The notes: generated from the letters alone by a model not told the origin. 37,125 bases of DNA from an uncultured Prochlorococcus sp. (GCA_902558895.1 CACEFS010000012.1:1-37125); one strand, 5' to 3'; numbered from the stretch's first letter, positions 1 to 12,681 are shown. Made by a program: numbers and translations.

Positions 1-753
1 TGGTAATAACGAATCTAATAGTTGATCAGGACTTTGTTCAAAAACAATATCCGATGGCAACTTCTCTGAATCACTTTTTTCAATATTTGATTTTTCAACA
101 AGTAACTTACTATCTTTTGTAGTCAACCTAAAAATTTCATCATTTTCCTCAGCAATTCCTTGAGGGTCGAGTGGCAATAGTGTTTGAACGACAGGGGCGC
201 AGCTAACTAAAGTGATGAATTTTGTGTAAATAATTTCCACCCTATCAGAATTTTCAGAAAGAAATTCGGCTAAAATCTCATTTGTAACTCCTTCAGAGTC
301 CTTGACTGTAGGTACCTGTTCTAGTTCTTTGAAAGTACTTTTAATTACATATCTATCCTTTCTATTTTGAAAATATCCAATAGCTTTCTTCCCTACCAAA
401 ATTAAATTTGGCTGATACCCTTGTTTGACTAATTCTGCATATCTTATTTCTACCTTTTTTATTATATTTGTGTTGTAACCACCGCATAAACCTCTATCCG
501 CAGTTATGCAAACCAAGCTGATGCTCTTTACTTCTCTCTTAGATAATAGAGGAGAATCGACAGCGTCAAATTTTACTCTTGATTGAATATTTTCTAAGAC
601 CCGTGCAAGTTTATCTGCAAAAGGTCTACTCTTAAGAACTTGATCTTGAGCTCTCCTAACTTTTGCAGCTGCAACAAGTCTCATGGCCTCCGTTATTTTT
701 CTTGTATTTTTAACGGAAACGATTCGATCTCTAATCTCTTTAAGATTTGCCAT
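1..753 (-). CDS. atpG: ATP synthase F1 gamma subunit (3' end cut by window edge)
   Basis: Reverse-strand translation from ATG at 751-753: MANLKEIRDRIVSVKNTRKITEAMRLVAAAKVRRAQ...SLVCITADRGLCGGYNTNI; downstream of atpA as in cyanobacteria; open to the window edge so absent from the ORF track. Confidence 0.96.
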   Translation of the reverse strand, partial: MANLKEIRDRIVSVKNTRKITEAMRLVAAAKVRRAQDQVLKSRPFADKLARVLENIQSRVKFDAVDSPLLSKREVKSISLVCITADRGLCGGYNTNIIKKVEIRYAELVKQGYQPNLILVGKKAIGYFQNRKDRYVIKSTFKELEQVPTVKDSEGVTNEILAEFLSENSDRVEIIYTKFITLVSCAPVVQTLLPLDPQGIAEENDEIFRLTTKDSKLLVEKSNIEKSDSEKLPSDIVFEQSPDQLLDSLLP

Positions 754-771
754 GGTATCTCCTAAATAAAT

Positions 772-2301
<1,530 letters not shown>

Positions 2302-2319
2302 TTAAGGTTGATTTAAAAG

Positions 2320-2862
2320 TTACTTGGAAAGAGTTAAGCCAAGTTTTCTAATTTGTGAAGCAAGAGAAGCATCAATTACTTTTGATCCTACACTGGCGAC
2401 GAAACCACCAATAAGAGATGGGTCGACTTTAGTTACAAGTTCTAATTTTTCTGTACCAGCAATATTGATGATCTTTTTGGTAATTAAACCTTTCTGTTCA
2501 TCAGTAAGCTCGACTGCAGAAGTAACAGTTGCCAAAGCAATATTACTATTTTCTCGGTAAATCTCTAAAAACCTATCAAGAATTGAAGTAAGGATTCCAA
2601 TTCTTTGCCTATCGGCTAATAATTTTAAGAAATTTAGTAAAGAAGAATTAACCTTATTTGAAAAAATTTCAATAATGATTTTCTTCTTAGCATCTGTCTC
2701 TAAAATGGGAGAGGATAGTGCCTTCTCCAATTCAGGGGAATCATTTATTAATTCCAAGAGTTGTTTAACCTCAGAAACCATCTCTTCAGTTTGTGAATTT
2801 TCATTCACAACTTGAAGTAATGCTTCGGCGTATGGTGTAGTAACTGAATTTAAAAGTGGCAT
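2320..2862 (-). CDS. atpH: ATP synthase F1 delta subunit
   Basis: 180 aa OSCP/delta family pattern; position between b and alpha subunits. Confidence 0.97.
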   Translation of the reverse strand: MPLLNSVTTPYAEALLQVVNENSQTEEMVSEVKQLLELINDSPELEKALSSPILETDAKKKIIIEIFSNKVNSSLLNFLKLLADRQRIGILTSILDRFLEIYRENSNIALATVTSAVELTDEQKGLITKKIINIAGTEKLELVTKVDPSLIGGFVASVGSKVIDASLASQIRKLGLTLSK

Positions 2863-3374
2863 TAGTTCACCTCAATATTATTAATAGATTGAGTTACCAA
2901 ATTTTCTTGTGTTGTTTTATCAAGTCGATTTGGGAGAGAATCCAATGCTTTCTTTATTGCCAGTTCAACAGCTTCTTTTCGAAGTTGAGAAATTGCTCTG
3001 GATGTTTCAGAGCTCTCATCAGAGATTGCACTTTGTTTAATTCGTGCCATCTCCTCTATCGCTTTTTTCTCACTTTCCATTCTGATTGATTCAGATCTTT
3101 TAAGGGAATCTGCTTTTATTTGAGAAGCTTTTTCTTCTGCTGAAGATAAATCTTTCTTCGCCTTTTCTAAAGCTTGAGTTGCATTTAGGAGTCGATCTTC
3201 AGCATCTTTTAATTCAAGAAGGATTCCTTCTCTCCTTTTTTGAAGCATTTTCCCTAGGAAACCAGGCAAAAACTTATAAAGACCGAAAACTACTACAGCC
3301 CAATTAAGGATATTAGTTTCGAATAAATTGAAATTTAATCCAAAACCTTCTGTAGCTAAAAGAGTTAAATTCAT
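2862..3374 (-). CDS. atpF: ATP synthase F0 subunit b
   Basis: N-terminal membrane helix followed by long charged coiled coil; operon position. Confidence 0.96.
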   Translation of the reverse strand: MNLTLLATEGFGLNFNLFETNILNWAVVVFGLYKFLPGFLGKMLQKRREGILLELKDAEDRLLNATQALEKAKKDLSSAEEKASQIKADSLKRSESIRMESEKKAIEEMARIKQSAISDESSETSRAISQLRKEAVELAIKKALDSLPNRLDKTTQENLVTQSINNIEVN

Positions 3375-3832
3375 TTTTCTAGAATCAATCTATTAACAAT
3401 AAGTTCGCTTAGATCATCAGCCTGTTTAGAAAGTTGATCACGCGCAGCAGATGTCTGACTTTCAATTTCTAGTCTTGCTTTTTCTTTTGAAGCATTTGCT
3501 TCATTGTTAGCAAGTTCTAGTGCTTCTTTATAAAGCTTGTCAGACTCATCCTCAGCTTCGCTCACAATTCTTTGGGCTTCTGAACGAGCACTTTGAAGCT
3601 GAGTTAATAAATCAGCTTCTAATTTTTTAACCTCAGAAAGTTTATTTTTGGCCTCAATAATATTATTACTTACAAACTTTTCTCTTTTTTCTACGATATT
3701 GCCTACAGGCTTAAAAAATAGAGAATTTAATATGTAAGTAAGAGCAACTACTTGTATCGCCATTAGAGGCAAAGTGGCATTTATATCAAATAATCCACCC
3801 TCTGTAGCACCAAAAAAATTAAAGGCCAACAT
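3371..3832 (-). CDS. atpG': ATP synthase F0 subunit b'
   Basis: Second b-type subunit, characteristic of cyanobacteria; 4-nt overlap with atpF. Confidence 0.95.
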   Translation of the reverse strand: MLAFNFFGATEGGLFDINATLPLMAIQVVALTYILNSLFFKPVGNIVEKREKFVSNNIIEAKNKLSEVKKLEADLLTQLQSARSEAQRIVSEAEDESDKLYKEALELANNEANASKEKARLEIESQTSAARDQLSKQADDLSELIVNRLILEK

Positions 3833-3901
3833 ATGATTCAGTTGAAGTTAAAAAATTAAATTTAAATATTGCTAATAAGGGATTAGAAGCAATATTAACT
3901 T

Positions 3902-4165
<264 letters not shown>

Positions 4166-4225
4166 TTAATACTTGTGATAATCATTGTTGTCATACACGC
4201 TTGGACATCCTTTCTTTATAAGAAT

Positions 4226-4295
4226 GGGTCTGATATTTTCAGACCTACGCGATTAGATATTTTGGCAGATTACAGACCCTTTGTAAAAGCGTCTG
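4226..4295 (-). promoter_or_regulatory. Paired inverted repeats in the atpB-atpE intergenic region (candidate RNA hairpins)
   Basis: GGTCTGA(4227-4233)-TATTT-TCAGACC(4239-4245); CAGAC(4273-4277)...GTCTG(4291-4295); alternative 7-bp pairing GGGTCTG(4226-4232) with CAGACCC(4273-4279). Confidence 0.5.
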
Positions 4296-4312
4296 AATGT
4301 ATTAGAAGTAAG

Positions 4313-5038
4313 CTAATGATGTTCTTCAACAGCTTCTCCGATATAGTAGGCGGCTAAAGTTGCGAAAATCAATGCCTGAATTGCACTAGTAAATAATCCT
4401 AGGAACATAACAGGTATCGGGAGGATTAGAGGAACTAAAAAGACTAGAACACCAACAACAAGTTCATCAGCCAAAATATTTCCAAATAGCCTGAAAGAGA
4501 GTGATAAAGGTTTCGTAAAGTCCTCTAGAATTTTGAAAGGAAGCATAATCGGAGTTGGGTGAACATAATATTCGAAATATCTCCAACCCTTATTGCTTAA
4601 TCCTGCATAGAAATAAGAAAGTGACACCAACAAAGCTAAAGCTATCGTTGTATTTATATCTGCAGTAGGTGCTCCTAATTCTCCACTTGGTAATTTAATC
4701 AATCTCCAAGGAATTAAAGCTCCGCCCCAATTACTAACAAAGACGAATAAAAATAAAGTGCCTATGAATGGCATCCAATCTCTATAAACTTTTTCACCTA
4801 TTTGCGTCCTAGCAAGATCTCTTATGTAATCCCAGAGAAACTCAAGCAAATTTTGAAGGCCTTTAGGATCATTTTCCATTTTTTTAGTTCCTAAGGAAAT
4901 AAAAACTAGTAAAGCTCCTAATAAAATCCAAGATGTTAAAAATACCTGCCCATGAAGTCTGATATTTCCAATTTGCCAATAAAGATGTTGACCAACTTCT
5001 AACGCTGCAAAATTTGTTAGCAAGGAATTAAAAAACAT
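4313..5038 (-). CDS. atpB: ATP synthase F0 subunit a
   Basis: 241 aa polytopic protein with [22 protein letters not shown] motif. Confidence 0.98.
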   Translation of the reverse strand: MFFNSLLTNFAALEVGQHLYWQIGNIRLHGQVFLTSWILLGALLVFISLGTKKMENDPKGLQNLLEFLWDYIRDLARTQIGEKVYRDWMPFIGTLFLFVFVSNWGGALIPWRLIKLPSGELGAPTADINTTIALALLVSLSYFYAGLSNKGWRYFEYYVHPTPIMLPFKILEDFTKPLSLSFRLFGNILADELVVGVLVFLVPLILPIPVMFLGLFTSAIQALIFATLAAYYIGEAVEEHH

Positions 5039-5059
5039 TTGTTTTGAATAAAAATTTAC

Positions 5060-5536
5060 TTAAGAACGTGAAAAATAAAGAATTAGTGAAGGCTTGTAAA
5101 TGAAAAAACCTATCATTGCAGGAAAAATATCCAAAGATCCTAGCTTGCTCGCAAAAATAAAGAGGCAAACTGGAACTAATAGTTGCAATTTTGATACACC
5201 TGATGATTCTCTACCAAGTTTCCCTATACTTTTGGCAAGCAAACGTAGGTAAAAAATGCCGGCAATGGCACCTGTAAAAATACTAAAACCAAAAGTAACT
5301 CCAAGAAAAATTCCAGTTATTGACGCTAATAAAATAGAGACAATAAAAGTAATTCCAAAAATTGTTAGTTGCAATTTTGTATATTCATCATTTTGAGAAA
5401 GCAAATTATCTATTTGATTGGCAATGCCAGATTTACTTTCTTTAATGATCGAATTATTCAGGGATTGAGGAAATTGAACATTCTCATTAGAAGGATGCTC
5501 AAGTTTTTTTCTATTTGAGTCCACTGATGTGAACAT
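5060..5536 (-). CDS. atp1: ATP synthase protein I (Atp1/AtpI-like)
   Basis: First gene of the atp operon; four hydrophobic segments; upstream of atpB. Confidence 0.8.
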   Translation of the reverse strand: MFTSVDSNRKKLEHPSNENVQFPQSLNNSIIKESKSGIANQIDNLLSQNDEYTKLQLTIFGITFIVSILLASITGIFLGVTFGFSIFTGAIAGIFYLRLLAKSIGKLGRESSGVSKLQLLVPVCLFIFASKLGSLDIFPAMIGFFIYKPSLILYFSRS

Positions 5537-5804
5537 AGTTTAGAAACCCTCTCTAAATGGTTTGAAGTAAGTATATAAACTCACGGAATCTATCACGGAG
5601 AGGTACCTTTTAGCTAGTTTTTTTCTATAAAAAATTAATTCTTAAGATTTATCGTGAATTTGTAGACCATTTTTTACTTTATTCTTCAAAAATAAAATTT
5701 ATGAAAAGTCATATTTATTAATTGCTTTAACACTCTAAAACGTTAATAATAGACTTGGCAAAATCTAAATTAAACGTCTCAATAGTACATATACATCTAA
5801 AAAA

Positions 5805-7058
5805 TTGGAGAGAAGTCAAGAAAAAATAAAATATAAAAGAATTTCTAAAAGAAAAAAAACCTTTAGTTCTAATTACAAAAAAAATCTAAGCAATTTAAAA
5901 AATCTAAGCAATTTAATAGAGTCTATTTTTCCCTTACCTTGGACGATATGGCCCTATGAGTCAAAAATCCTCGTTGTTCTCATTGGAATTTGGTCAATAT
6001 CAGGAATATGTATTCTTGGATCATCAAGTTGGTGGGTGGCTAGTAGGGAAATGGGAAATTGGGCCTACTTCTTAAAAAAACAAATTATTTGGACAATTCC
6101 AGGAATCGGTCTATTTTATTTTGTTCTGAATACAAACATTAGAAATCTTTTAAAGTATTCAAGGATTATTTTTTTTATTTTATTCTTTCTAATATTACTT
6201 ACCAATATTACTGGAATTACAGTTAACGGATCTTCACGATGGCTAGTACTGGGAAATTTACGTCTACAGCCATCTGAATTAATTAAGCCTTTCCTAATTC
6301 TAGAAGCTTCTAACCTTTTCGCTCATTGGAATCTGATTAAGAATGATAAAAAATTAATTTCAATATTCTCTTTTGGACTATTAATTTTACTAATATTAAA
6401 GCAGCCTAATTTAAGTACTGCATCATTAACTGGAATTCTTTTTTGGGTAATGGGTTTTTGTGGGGGCGTAAAACTAAGTTCTCTATTCTCATTTGCCTCA
6501 TTAGGATTTATTACCGGATGTATTAGTATACTCAATAACGAATATCAAAAACTTAGAGTTACTTCATTTCTTAATCCTTGGAAAGATCAACAGGAAAGTG
6601 GATTTCAATTAGTTCAAAGTTTATTAGCTATAGGTTCAGGTGGTCTATTCGGTCAAGGTTTTGGCTTGTCTATACAAAAATTACAGTACCTACCTTTTAT
6701 GTACACAGATTTTATTTTTGCCATTTTTGCTGAAGAATTTGGTTTGTTAGGGTGTACTTTATTCCTAGTTTTTCTCGCAGTTTTCTCTTATATAACTGTA
6801 AGAATTGCTCTAAAATGCAGGAACAACTATACAAAATTAGTTTCTATTGGATGTGGTGTATTGTTGATAGGTCAATCAATAATGCATATTGCTGTAGCAA
6901 CAGGCTCTATGCCTACTACCGGCTTACCACTACCTTTCATTAGTTATGGTGGGAATTCATTAATCGCATCATTTTTTATTGCTGGGATGTTACTGAGATG
7001 TTCATTAGAATCTACAGGCTTCATAGGTATGATTAATACACGAAAGACTCTTAATTAG
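5805..7058 (+). CDS. ftsW: FtsW/RodA/SpoVE family lipid II polymerase (cell division)
   Basis: SEDS motifs: NGSSRWLVLGNLRLQPSELIKP, GGLFGQGFGLSIQKLQYLPFMYTDFIFAIFAEEFG, TGLPLPFISYGGNSLIASF; apparent TTG start. Confidence 0.93.
   Translation: MERSQEKIKYKRISKRKKTFSSNYKKNLSNLKNLSNLIESIFPLPWTIWPYESKILVVLIGIWSISGICILGSSSWWVASREMGNWAYFLKKQIIWTIPGIGLFYFVLNTNIRNLLKYSRIIFFILFFLILLTNITGITVNGSSRWLVLGNLRLQPSELIKPFLILEASNLFAHWNLIKNDKKLISIFSFGLLILLILKQPNLSTASLTGILFWVMGFCGGVKLSSLFSFASLGFITGCISILNNEYQKLRVTSFLNPWKDQQESGFQLVQSLLAIGSGGLFGQGFGLSIQKLQYLPFMYTDFIFAIFAEEFGLLGCTLFLVFLAVFSYITVRIALKCRNNYTKLVSIGCGVLLIGQSIMHIAVATGSMPTTGLPLPFISYGGNSLIASFFIAGMLLRCSLESTGFIGMINTRKTLN
5880..5915 (+). repeat. Perfect 18-bp in-frame tandem duplication (AAAAATCTAAGCAATTTA x2) in the ftsW N-terminal coding region
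   Basis: 5880-5897 and 5898-5915 identical; encodes NLSNLK-NLSNL. Confidence 0.9.
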
Positions 7059-7140
7059 TTAGAATTTAAGAGATTTTAGTTAAGCTATCGAATCATTTAA
7101 TTTAGTTATTTCAGAATTATCTCAAAAGGGTAATCTGCTT

Positions 7141-7797
7141 ATGCAGAATGGCCTTAATGGTCCAGGCCCATTTACTATTTTTTTGGTTTTCAGCGCAGGA
7201 CTTTTAACTAGTCTTGGCCCATGCTCATTATCATTACTACCAATCACTATTGCTTATATAGGAGGAACAGAGAAAAATAAATTTAAACTTATTAGTTTTT
7301 CAGGAGGAGTCGTTTTTTCACTCGTTGCGCTTGGGGCTGCCAGTGGATTCTTAGGTAGGATATATGGGCAAATCCCATCCTATTACACTTCGATCGTTGC
7401 CTTGATAGCAATAATAATGGGTTTAAATTTACTAGGGATTCTAAAGTTTCAGTTCCCGAATGGACCTGATTTAAAAATAATTGAAGATAAAATACCAAAA
7501 TTTATCGCACCTTTTGCCATAGGGACTACTTTTGGACTAGCTTCTTCACCATGCATTACTCCAGTTTTAGCAACTCTTCTGGCTTGGGTATCGCAAGCTA
7601 AAAATCCAACAATATCTATTATTTTTTTATTCTTCTTTGGGATAGGCCAAGTAACTCCATTAATCGTTGCAGGAGCTACTGCAGAAAACTTAAAACAATT
7701 TTTAGCGCTTAGAAAATTTAGTCAAATAATTCCAACTTTAAGTGGGCTATTTTTAGTTTCCCTAGGGTTATTAAATTTATTATCAAATTGGATTTAA
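7141..7797 (+). CDS. ccdA: Cytochrome c biogenesis protein CcdA (DsbD-like thiol transporter)
   Basis: GLLTSLGPCSLSLLPI and GLASSPCITPVLATLLA cysteine motifs; followed by ccs1. Confidence 0.93.
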   Translation: MQNGLNGPGPFTIFLVFSAGLLTSLGPCSLSLLPITIAYIGGTEKNKFKLISFSGGVVFSLVALGAASGFLGRIYGQIPSYYTSIVALIAIIMGLNLLGILKFQFPNGPDLKIIEDKIPKFIAPFAIGTTFGLASSPCITPVLATLLAWVSQAKNPTISIIFLFFFGIGQVTPLIVAGATAENLKQFLALRKFSQIIPTLSGLFLVSLGLLNLLSNWI

Positions 7798-9084
7798 ATG
7801 ATTATTTTTAAGAATCTAATATTAAAAATATCAAGTTTACGATTCGCCATATCACTGATAATCTTCATAGCTATTACAAGCGGCATAGGTACTTTTATAC
7901 CTCAAGGTAGTAGTAATAAATTTTATATTGATCATTTCGATAGTGCTCCCATTTTTGGATTTTTAGATGGAGAAAAAGTCTTAATACTTCAATTGGATCA
8001 TATATATACAAGCTTTTGGTTTTTATTTTCATTAATTCTTCTTTGCATTTCTCTAGCAGCTTGTAGTTTCAGGAGGCAAATCCCTTCATTAAAAGCTTCA
8101 TTAAAATGGATTGAATACAAGAGCGAAAAAAAATTAAGCAAACTGCAACTAACTACAAGTTATCCAATCAATGAAGATAGAGAGCATATATCAAAAGTAG
8201 ATTTATTACTTAAAAAAAGAGGATGGAAAACATACAAATTTAAAAGTCATATTTCTGCAAGAAGGGGTTTAATTGGAAAAATCGGTCCTTTAGTTGTACA
8301 TGTCGGATTAATAGTCTTACTTATAGGTTCAGCATATGGAAGTTTTACGAGTCAAACAAAAGAACAATATTTACTGCCTGGAGAAAGTTTGGATCTTGTT
8401 AATGAGAGCACAAACTCAAAAGCAAATGTAAAATTAGTCAATTTTTCTATAGAACGAGAAAGTGATGGAGTGCCCAAACAGTTTATTTCAAAATTAAATT
8501 TTTCTTCTGAAGATCTAAATCTAAATGAAATAAAAACCACCAAAGTTAATCAACCAATCAGGTTTAAAGGATTAACTATTTATCAAGCAGATTGGGCAAT
8601 ATCAAATGTTGTTTTGGAAATAGATAATATTATTTATCAATTACAATTAAAGGAAATTCCCGAAATCGGTAATCAAGTTTGGGGAGTTTTAATTGAATTA
8701 GGATCAGAGACTAAAAAAAATTTCCTTTTAACAATAGATAATGAAAATGGTCCACTTAAAATTTCGAATATAGAAAATCTTTCGGGGATTAATCTCTATA
8801 TCAATGACACTCCTTTAGAAGTTAATTCTTCAACAGTTTCTCTGAAAAAAATAATTCCCAGCAGTGGTTTAATAATAAAAAATGATCCGTCTATACCATT
8901 TATTTATTTTTCTTTTATTTTAATAATTTTTGGAACAATAATAAGTCTTATACCCACTAACCAATTATGGATTCTTGTAAATAAAGAATCACAAAAGTTA
9001 TCTATTGGAGGCCTTAGCAATAAAAATCTAGTTGGTTTTAAAAAAGAATTTTTTAAATTATCAGAAGAAATAAAAAAATTTTAA
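7798..9084 (+). CDS. ccs1: Cytochrome c biogenesis protein Ccs1/ResB
   Basis: ResB-like: [47 protein letters not shown] directly abuts the ccdA stop. Confidence 0.92.
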   Translation: MIIFKNLILKISSLRFAISLIIFIAITSGIGTFIPQGSSNKFYIDHFDSAPIFGFLDGEKVLILQLDHIYTSFWFLFSLILLCISLAACSFRRQIPSLKASLKWIEYKSEKKLSKLQLTTSYPINEDREHISKVDLLLKKRGWKTYKFKSHISARRGLIGKIGPLVVHVGLIVLLIGSAYGSFTSQTKEQYLLPGESLDLVNESTNSKANVKLVNFSIERESDGVPKQFISKLNFSSEDLNLNEIKTTKVNQPIRFKGLTIYQADWAISNVVLEIDNIIYQLQLKEIPEIGNQVWGVLIELGSETKKNFLLTIDNENGPLKISNIENLSGINLYINDTPLEVNSSTVSLKKIIPSSGLIIKNDPSIPFIYFSFILIIFGTIISLIPTNQLWILVNKESQKLSIGGLSNKNLVGFKKEFFKLSEEIKKF

Positions 9085-9491
9085 TTTCTTTTCTGCCCAC
9101 TAAAAATATCTAACTGCATAGAAACATTCCCTCTTGGGTTAAATGCAGCGTTTAAATGTATCCAGTGAGGTAAACCTTCATTCACTAAATCATCCATAAT
9201 TCTATTCACAACTTCCTCATGTGATATTTTTATATCTCTAAAATTATTAATATAAAGTTTTAAGGACTTCAACTCATAGACTCTCAAATTAGGTTGATAA
9301 ATAATATTTAGCTTTGCAAAATCTGGATAACCAGAAAAAGGGCACTTACATGTAAATTCAGGTAACTGAATAGAAATTTCGTAAATTCTTTTCTTGTTCG
9401 GATTATCGAAACAAATTATTTTTGATTCTTCAATAATTCTTTCACCATATAGCGGTCTTTGAGTCGAATCTTCTAATTTAGCTGTATTCAT
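9081..9491 (-). CDS. queF: NADPH-dependent 7-cyano-7-deazaguanine reductase (queuosine biosynthesis)
   Basis: [23 protein letters not shown] and [16 protein letters not shown] motifs. Confidence 0.96.
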   Translation of the reverse strand: MNTAKLEDSTQRPLYGERIIEESKIICFDNPNKKRIYEISIQLPEFTCKCPFSGYPDFAKLNIIYQPNLRVYELKSLKLYINNFRDIKISHEEVVNRIMDDLVNEGLPHWIHLNAAFNPRGNVSMQLDIFSGQKRN

Positions 9492-9614
9492 TTTTATTAG
9501 AACTTTTTTACTAAACCTATATAAAAACTATATATAAAGATAAAAATTCGCAAAAGTATCAACAAATCTAAGTATTACAATTGACTAAGTCAAAAGCTGT
9601 TAAATCTTATTTTT

Positions 9615-9657
9615 GTATCAGTTGTAACATTCATAATGTCGACCAAAAGGGTTATAT
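9615..9657 (+). promoter_or_regulatory. Candidate NtcA-activated promoter for the small ORF-glnB pair
   Basis: GTA-N8-AAC at 9615-9628 (one mismatch to GTAN8TAC) and a TATAT -10-like element at 9653-9657, 24 nt downstream. Confidence 0.45.
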
Positions 9658-9680
9658 GTGTTTAGTTCAATGAAAAATTA

Positions 9681-9926
9681 ATGGACATTTGTTTGATAAC
9701 TATCGATAACAACCTAAATAAATCCCTTCAACCAAAAAGCGCATTTGGAATGTTATGGCTTCAAACACACTTCGAGAATGATCAGTGGGAAGCTTTGTCA
9801 AATAGTGTAGTAATAATTTCTGAAGAAAATTCCCAACTTTTAATTGAAGACGCCACAAATGCAGGCCTTAATATTGAATGTTTTTCTGATATTTCAATGT
9901 TGGATGTTTTCCCAAAAAACAACTAA
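9681..9926 (+). CDS. Small conserved-looking hypothetical protein (81 aa) co-oriented with glnB
   Basis: ORF track; ATG start, 24-nt gap to glnB, same strand. Confidence 0.75.
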   Translation: MDICLITIDNNLNKSLQPKSAFGMLWLQTHFENDQWEALSNSVVIISEENSQLLIEDATNAGLNIECFSDISMLDVFPKNN

Positions 9927-10289
<363 letters not shown>

Positions 10290-10290
10290 T

Positions 10291-11103
10291 TCAAAGAGTT
10301 TCTCTTACTAAATTTTGTATATAATCACTATTAATCCTTTTATTTGCTTGACTTCCTAGGGTCATCCAAGCTAAATATTCATGATTTCCAGCAGGACCTA
10401 CTAGAGGAGAAGCTATCAAATTATTTATATTCCATTTGAAATTCTTAGCAGCATAAATAACAGACTCTATTGCCTCAGTATGGAATCTAGGATTGCGAAC
10501 AACACCGCCTTTACTGACTTTATCTTTACCCACCTCAAATTGGGGTTTAATCAAAAAAATTCCCTCAATACAATCACCTTCTAATAAATTACCAATAGAT
10601 TTAAAAACTAACTTTAATGAAATAAAAGACAAATCAGCAACCACAAAATTCGGTAACTTATTACTTCTAGATAAAAGATCATTAGGTTTTAAATTTCGAA
10701 TATTAGTTCGTTCAAAAAGTATGACTTTGGGATTATTTCTAATCTTCCATGCAGTCTGCCCATAACCAACATCTATCCCATAAACTAACTTTGCTCCTTG
10801 TTGCAATAAGCAATCAGTAAATCCCCCAGTAGAGATTCCTGCGTCAATACATATTTTATCTTTTACTTTAATTTTAAGTTTATTAAATGCCTCAAATAAT
10901 TTTTCGCCGCCCCTTGATACAAACATAGGTTCGGAATCAATAAAAAATTCAGATCCAATTAATACTTGTTGTCCAGGTTTATCCCATACTTTTCCATTGA
11001 TATCTCTAACCTTGCCCGCAAGAATTAAACCTTGGGCTTTTTGACGAGTTTCACATAAACCACTTTTAAGAAGATAAAGGTCTAATCTACTTTTTTTAAT
11101 CAT
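10291..11103 (-). CDS. tlyA: TlyA-family RNA methyltransferase / hemolysin-like (S4 + FtsJ domains)
   Basis: S4-like N-terminus RLDLYLLKSGLCETRQKAQGLILAGKV; CIDAGISTGGFTDCLLQQGAKLVYGIDVGYGQ. Confidence 0.92.
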   Translation of the reverse strand: MIKKSRLDLYLLKSGLCETRQKAQGLILAGKVRDINGKVWDKPGQQVLIGSEFFIDSEPMFVSRGGEKLFEAFNKLKIKVKDKICIDAGISTGGFTDCLLQQGAKLVYGIDVGYGQTAWKIRNNPKVILFERTNIRNLKPNDLLSRSNKLPNFVVADLSFISLKLVFKSIGNLLEGDCIEGIFLIKPQFEVGKDKVSKGGVVRNPRFHTEAIESVIYAAKNFKWNINNLIASPLVGPAGNHEYLAWMTLGSQANKRINSDYIQNLVRETL

Positions 11104-11385
11104 CTATTAATCAATAAAAAAAGACTGAATAATGAACTTCTACAAGATTAAGATCCAAATTCTTTAATACCTTCCAATTTTAAATAAAAACTAAAAAATT
11201 ACCCATTATTCACGAAAGGAATAAATGCAAACATTTTTATATTTAAGCTATCTTAATTAGCCAGAAAAATGTTACATAAGAAAATAATATCTAGGCAAAT
11301 ATCTTCAATGGCAAGTACATCTTTAAGGTATAGAGCAATAATTCGATTTTGGTTATAAAGTTTAAATTGATAATTAATAAAAATT

Positions 11386-12681
11386 GTGATCGAGCGTTAC
11401 ACATTACCCGAAATGGGGAAAATCTGGACTGATAGCGCAAAATTCCAGAGTTGGCTGAAGGTTGAAATAGCTGCATGTGAAGCAAATTTTTCCCTTGGAA
11501 AAATTCCTGAGAATGCCATGAAAGAGATACGTTCAAATGCAAAGTTTGATGAATCTAGAATTACAGAAATTGAGAAAGAAGTTAAACATGATGTCATAGC
11601 ATTTCTTACAAGCGTGAATGAATTTGTAGGAGATTCTGGAAGATATATACATGTTGGTATGACCAGTAGTGATGTACTTGATACTGGCTTATCTCTTCAG
11701 TTAAAAGATTCTTGCGAATTGTTATTAGAAGAAATTGAGAACTTAGAAAATGAAGTCAGATTATTAGCAAGGAAGCATAAAAATACCTTAATGATTGGAA
11801 GATCTCATGCAATTCATGGTGAACCAATTTCCTTCGGTTTTAAACTTGCTGGATGGTTAGCAGAAATAATAAGGAACAAAAAAAGATTGTTAACACTGAA
11901 AGAATCTGTAGCTATTGGACAAATAAGTGGCGCAATGGGAACTTACGCTAATACGAATCCCAAAGTAGAACAAATAACTTGTGATTTACTCGGCTTAAAG
12001 CCAGATACAGCAAGTACGCAGGTCATATCGAGAGACAGGCATGCAGAATATGTTCAAACTATTGCACTAGTTGGCGCTTCTCTGGATAGATTCGCAACTG
12101 AAATAAGAAATTTACAAAGAACTGATGTTTTAGAAGTTGAGGAGGGCTTCACAAAAGGGCAAAAAGGAAGTTCTGCCATGCCTCATAAAAGAAATCCTAT
12201 TCGAAGTGAAAGAGTAAGTGGTTTAGCAAGAATTTTGAGGAGTCACGTCTTAACAGCACTGGAAAATGTTCCACTTTGGCATGAAAGAGATATAAGCCAT
12301 AGTTCAAATGAACGTATCATGTTACCTGACGTCTCAATCTGTTTGCATTTTATGCTCAGGGAAATGAAATATATAGTAAGCAATTTGGAAGTTTATCCAA
12401 AAAATATGCTCAAAAATTTAAATATATATGGTGGTGTAATCTTTAGTCAGAAAGTTTTACTTTTGCTCGTAGAGAAGGGATTGTCTAGAGAAAAAGCTTA
12501 TAGCTTAGTACAAAAAAATGCGCATCATGCGTGGAATACCGAAAATGGGAATTTTAAACAAAATATAGAGAAAGATAATGAAATAATGGATTTTATTGAT
12601 CAAAGTGACTTAGAAAGATGTTTTAATCCTTCAATTCATCTCAATAATTTAAGTGTAATATGGGAGAAGTTAGGTATCTAG
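11386..12681 (+). CDS. purB: Adenylosuccinate lyase
   Basis: GTG start; signature KGSSAMPHKRNPIRSE; HVGMTSSDVLDT. Confidence 0.98.
   Translation: MIERYTLPEMGKIWTDSAKFQSWLKVEIAACEANFSLGKIPENAMKEIRSNAKFDESRITEIEKEVKHDVIAFLTSVNEFVGDSGRYIHVGMTSSDVLDTGLSLQLKDSCELLLEEIENLENEVRLLARKHKNTLMIGRSHAIHGEPISFGFKLAGWLAEIIRNKKRLLTLKESVAIGQISGAMGTYANTNPKVEQITCDLLGLKPDTASTQVISRDRHAEYVQTIALVGASLDRFATEIRNLQRTDVLEVEEGFTKGQKGSSAMPHKRNPIRSERVSGLARILRSHVLTALENVPLWHERDISHSSNERIMLPDVSICLHFMLREMKYIVSNLEVYPKNMLKNLNIYGGVIFSQKVLLLLVEKGLSREKAYSLVQKNAHHAWNTENGNFKQNIEKDNEIMDFIDQSDLERCFNPSIHLNNLSVIWEKLGI

Noticed and set aside
4175-4357. 60-aa plus-strand ORF across the atpB-atpE spacer
   Set aside because: Runs antisense into atpB, no domain; the spacer is better explained by inverted repeats
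11291-11542. 83-aa minus-strand ORF over the purB start
   Set aside because: Antisense to conserved purB coding sequence, low-complexity start region
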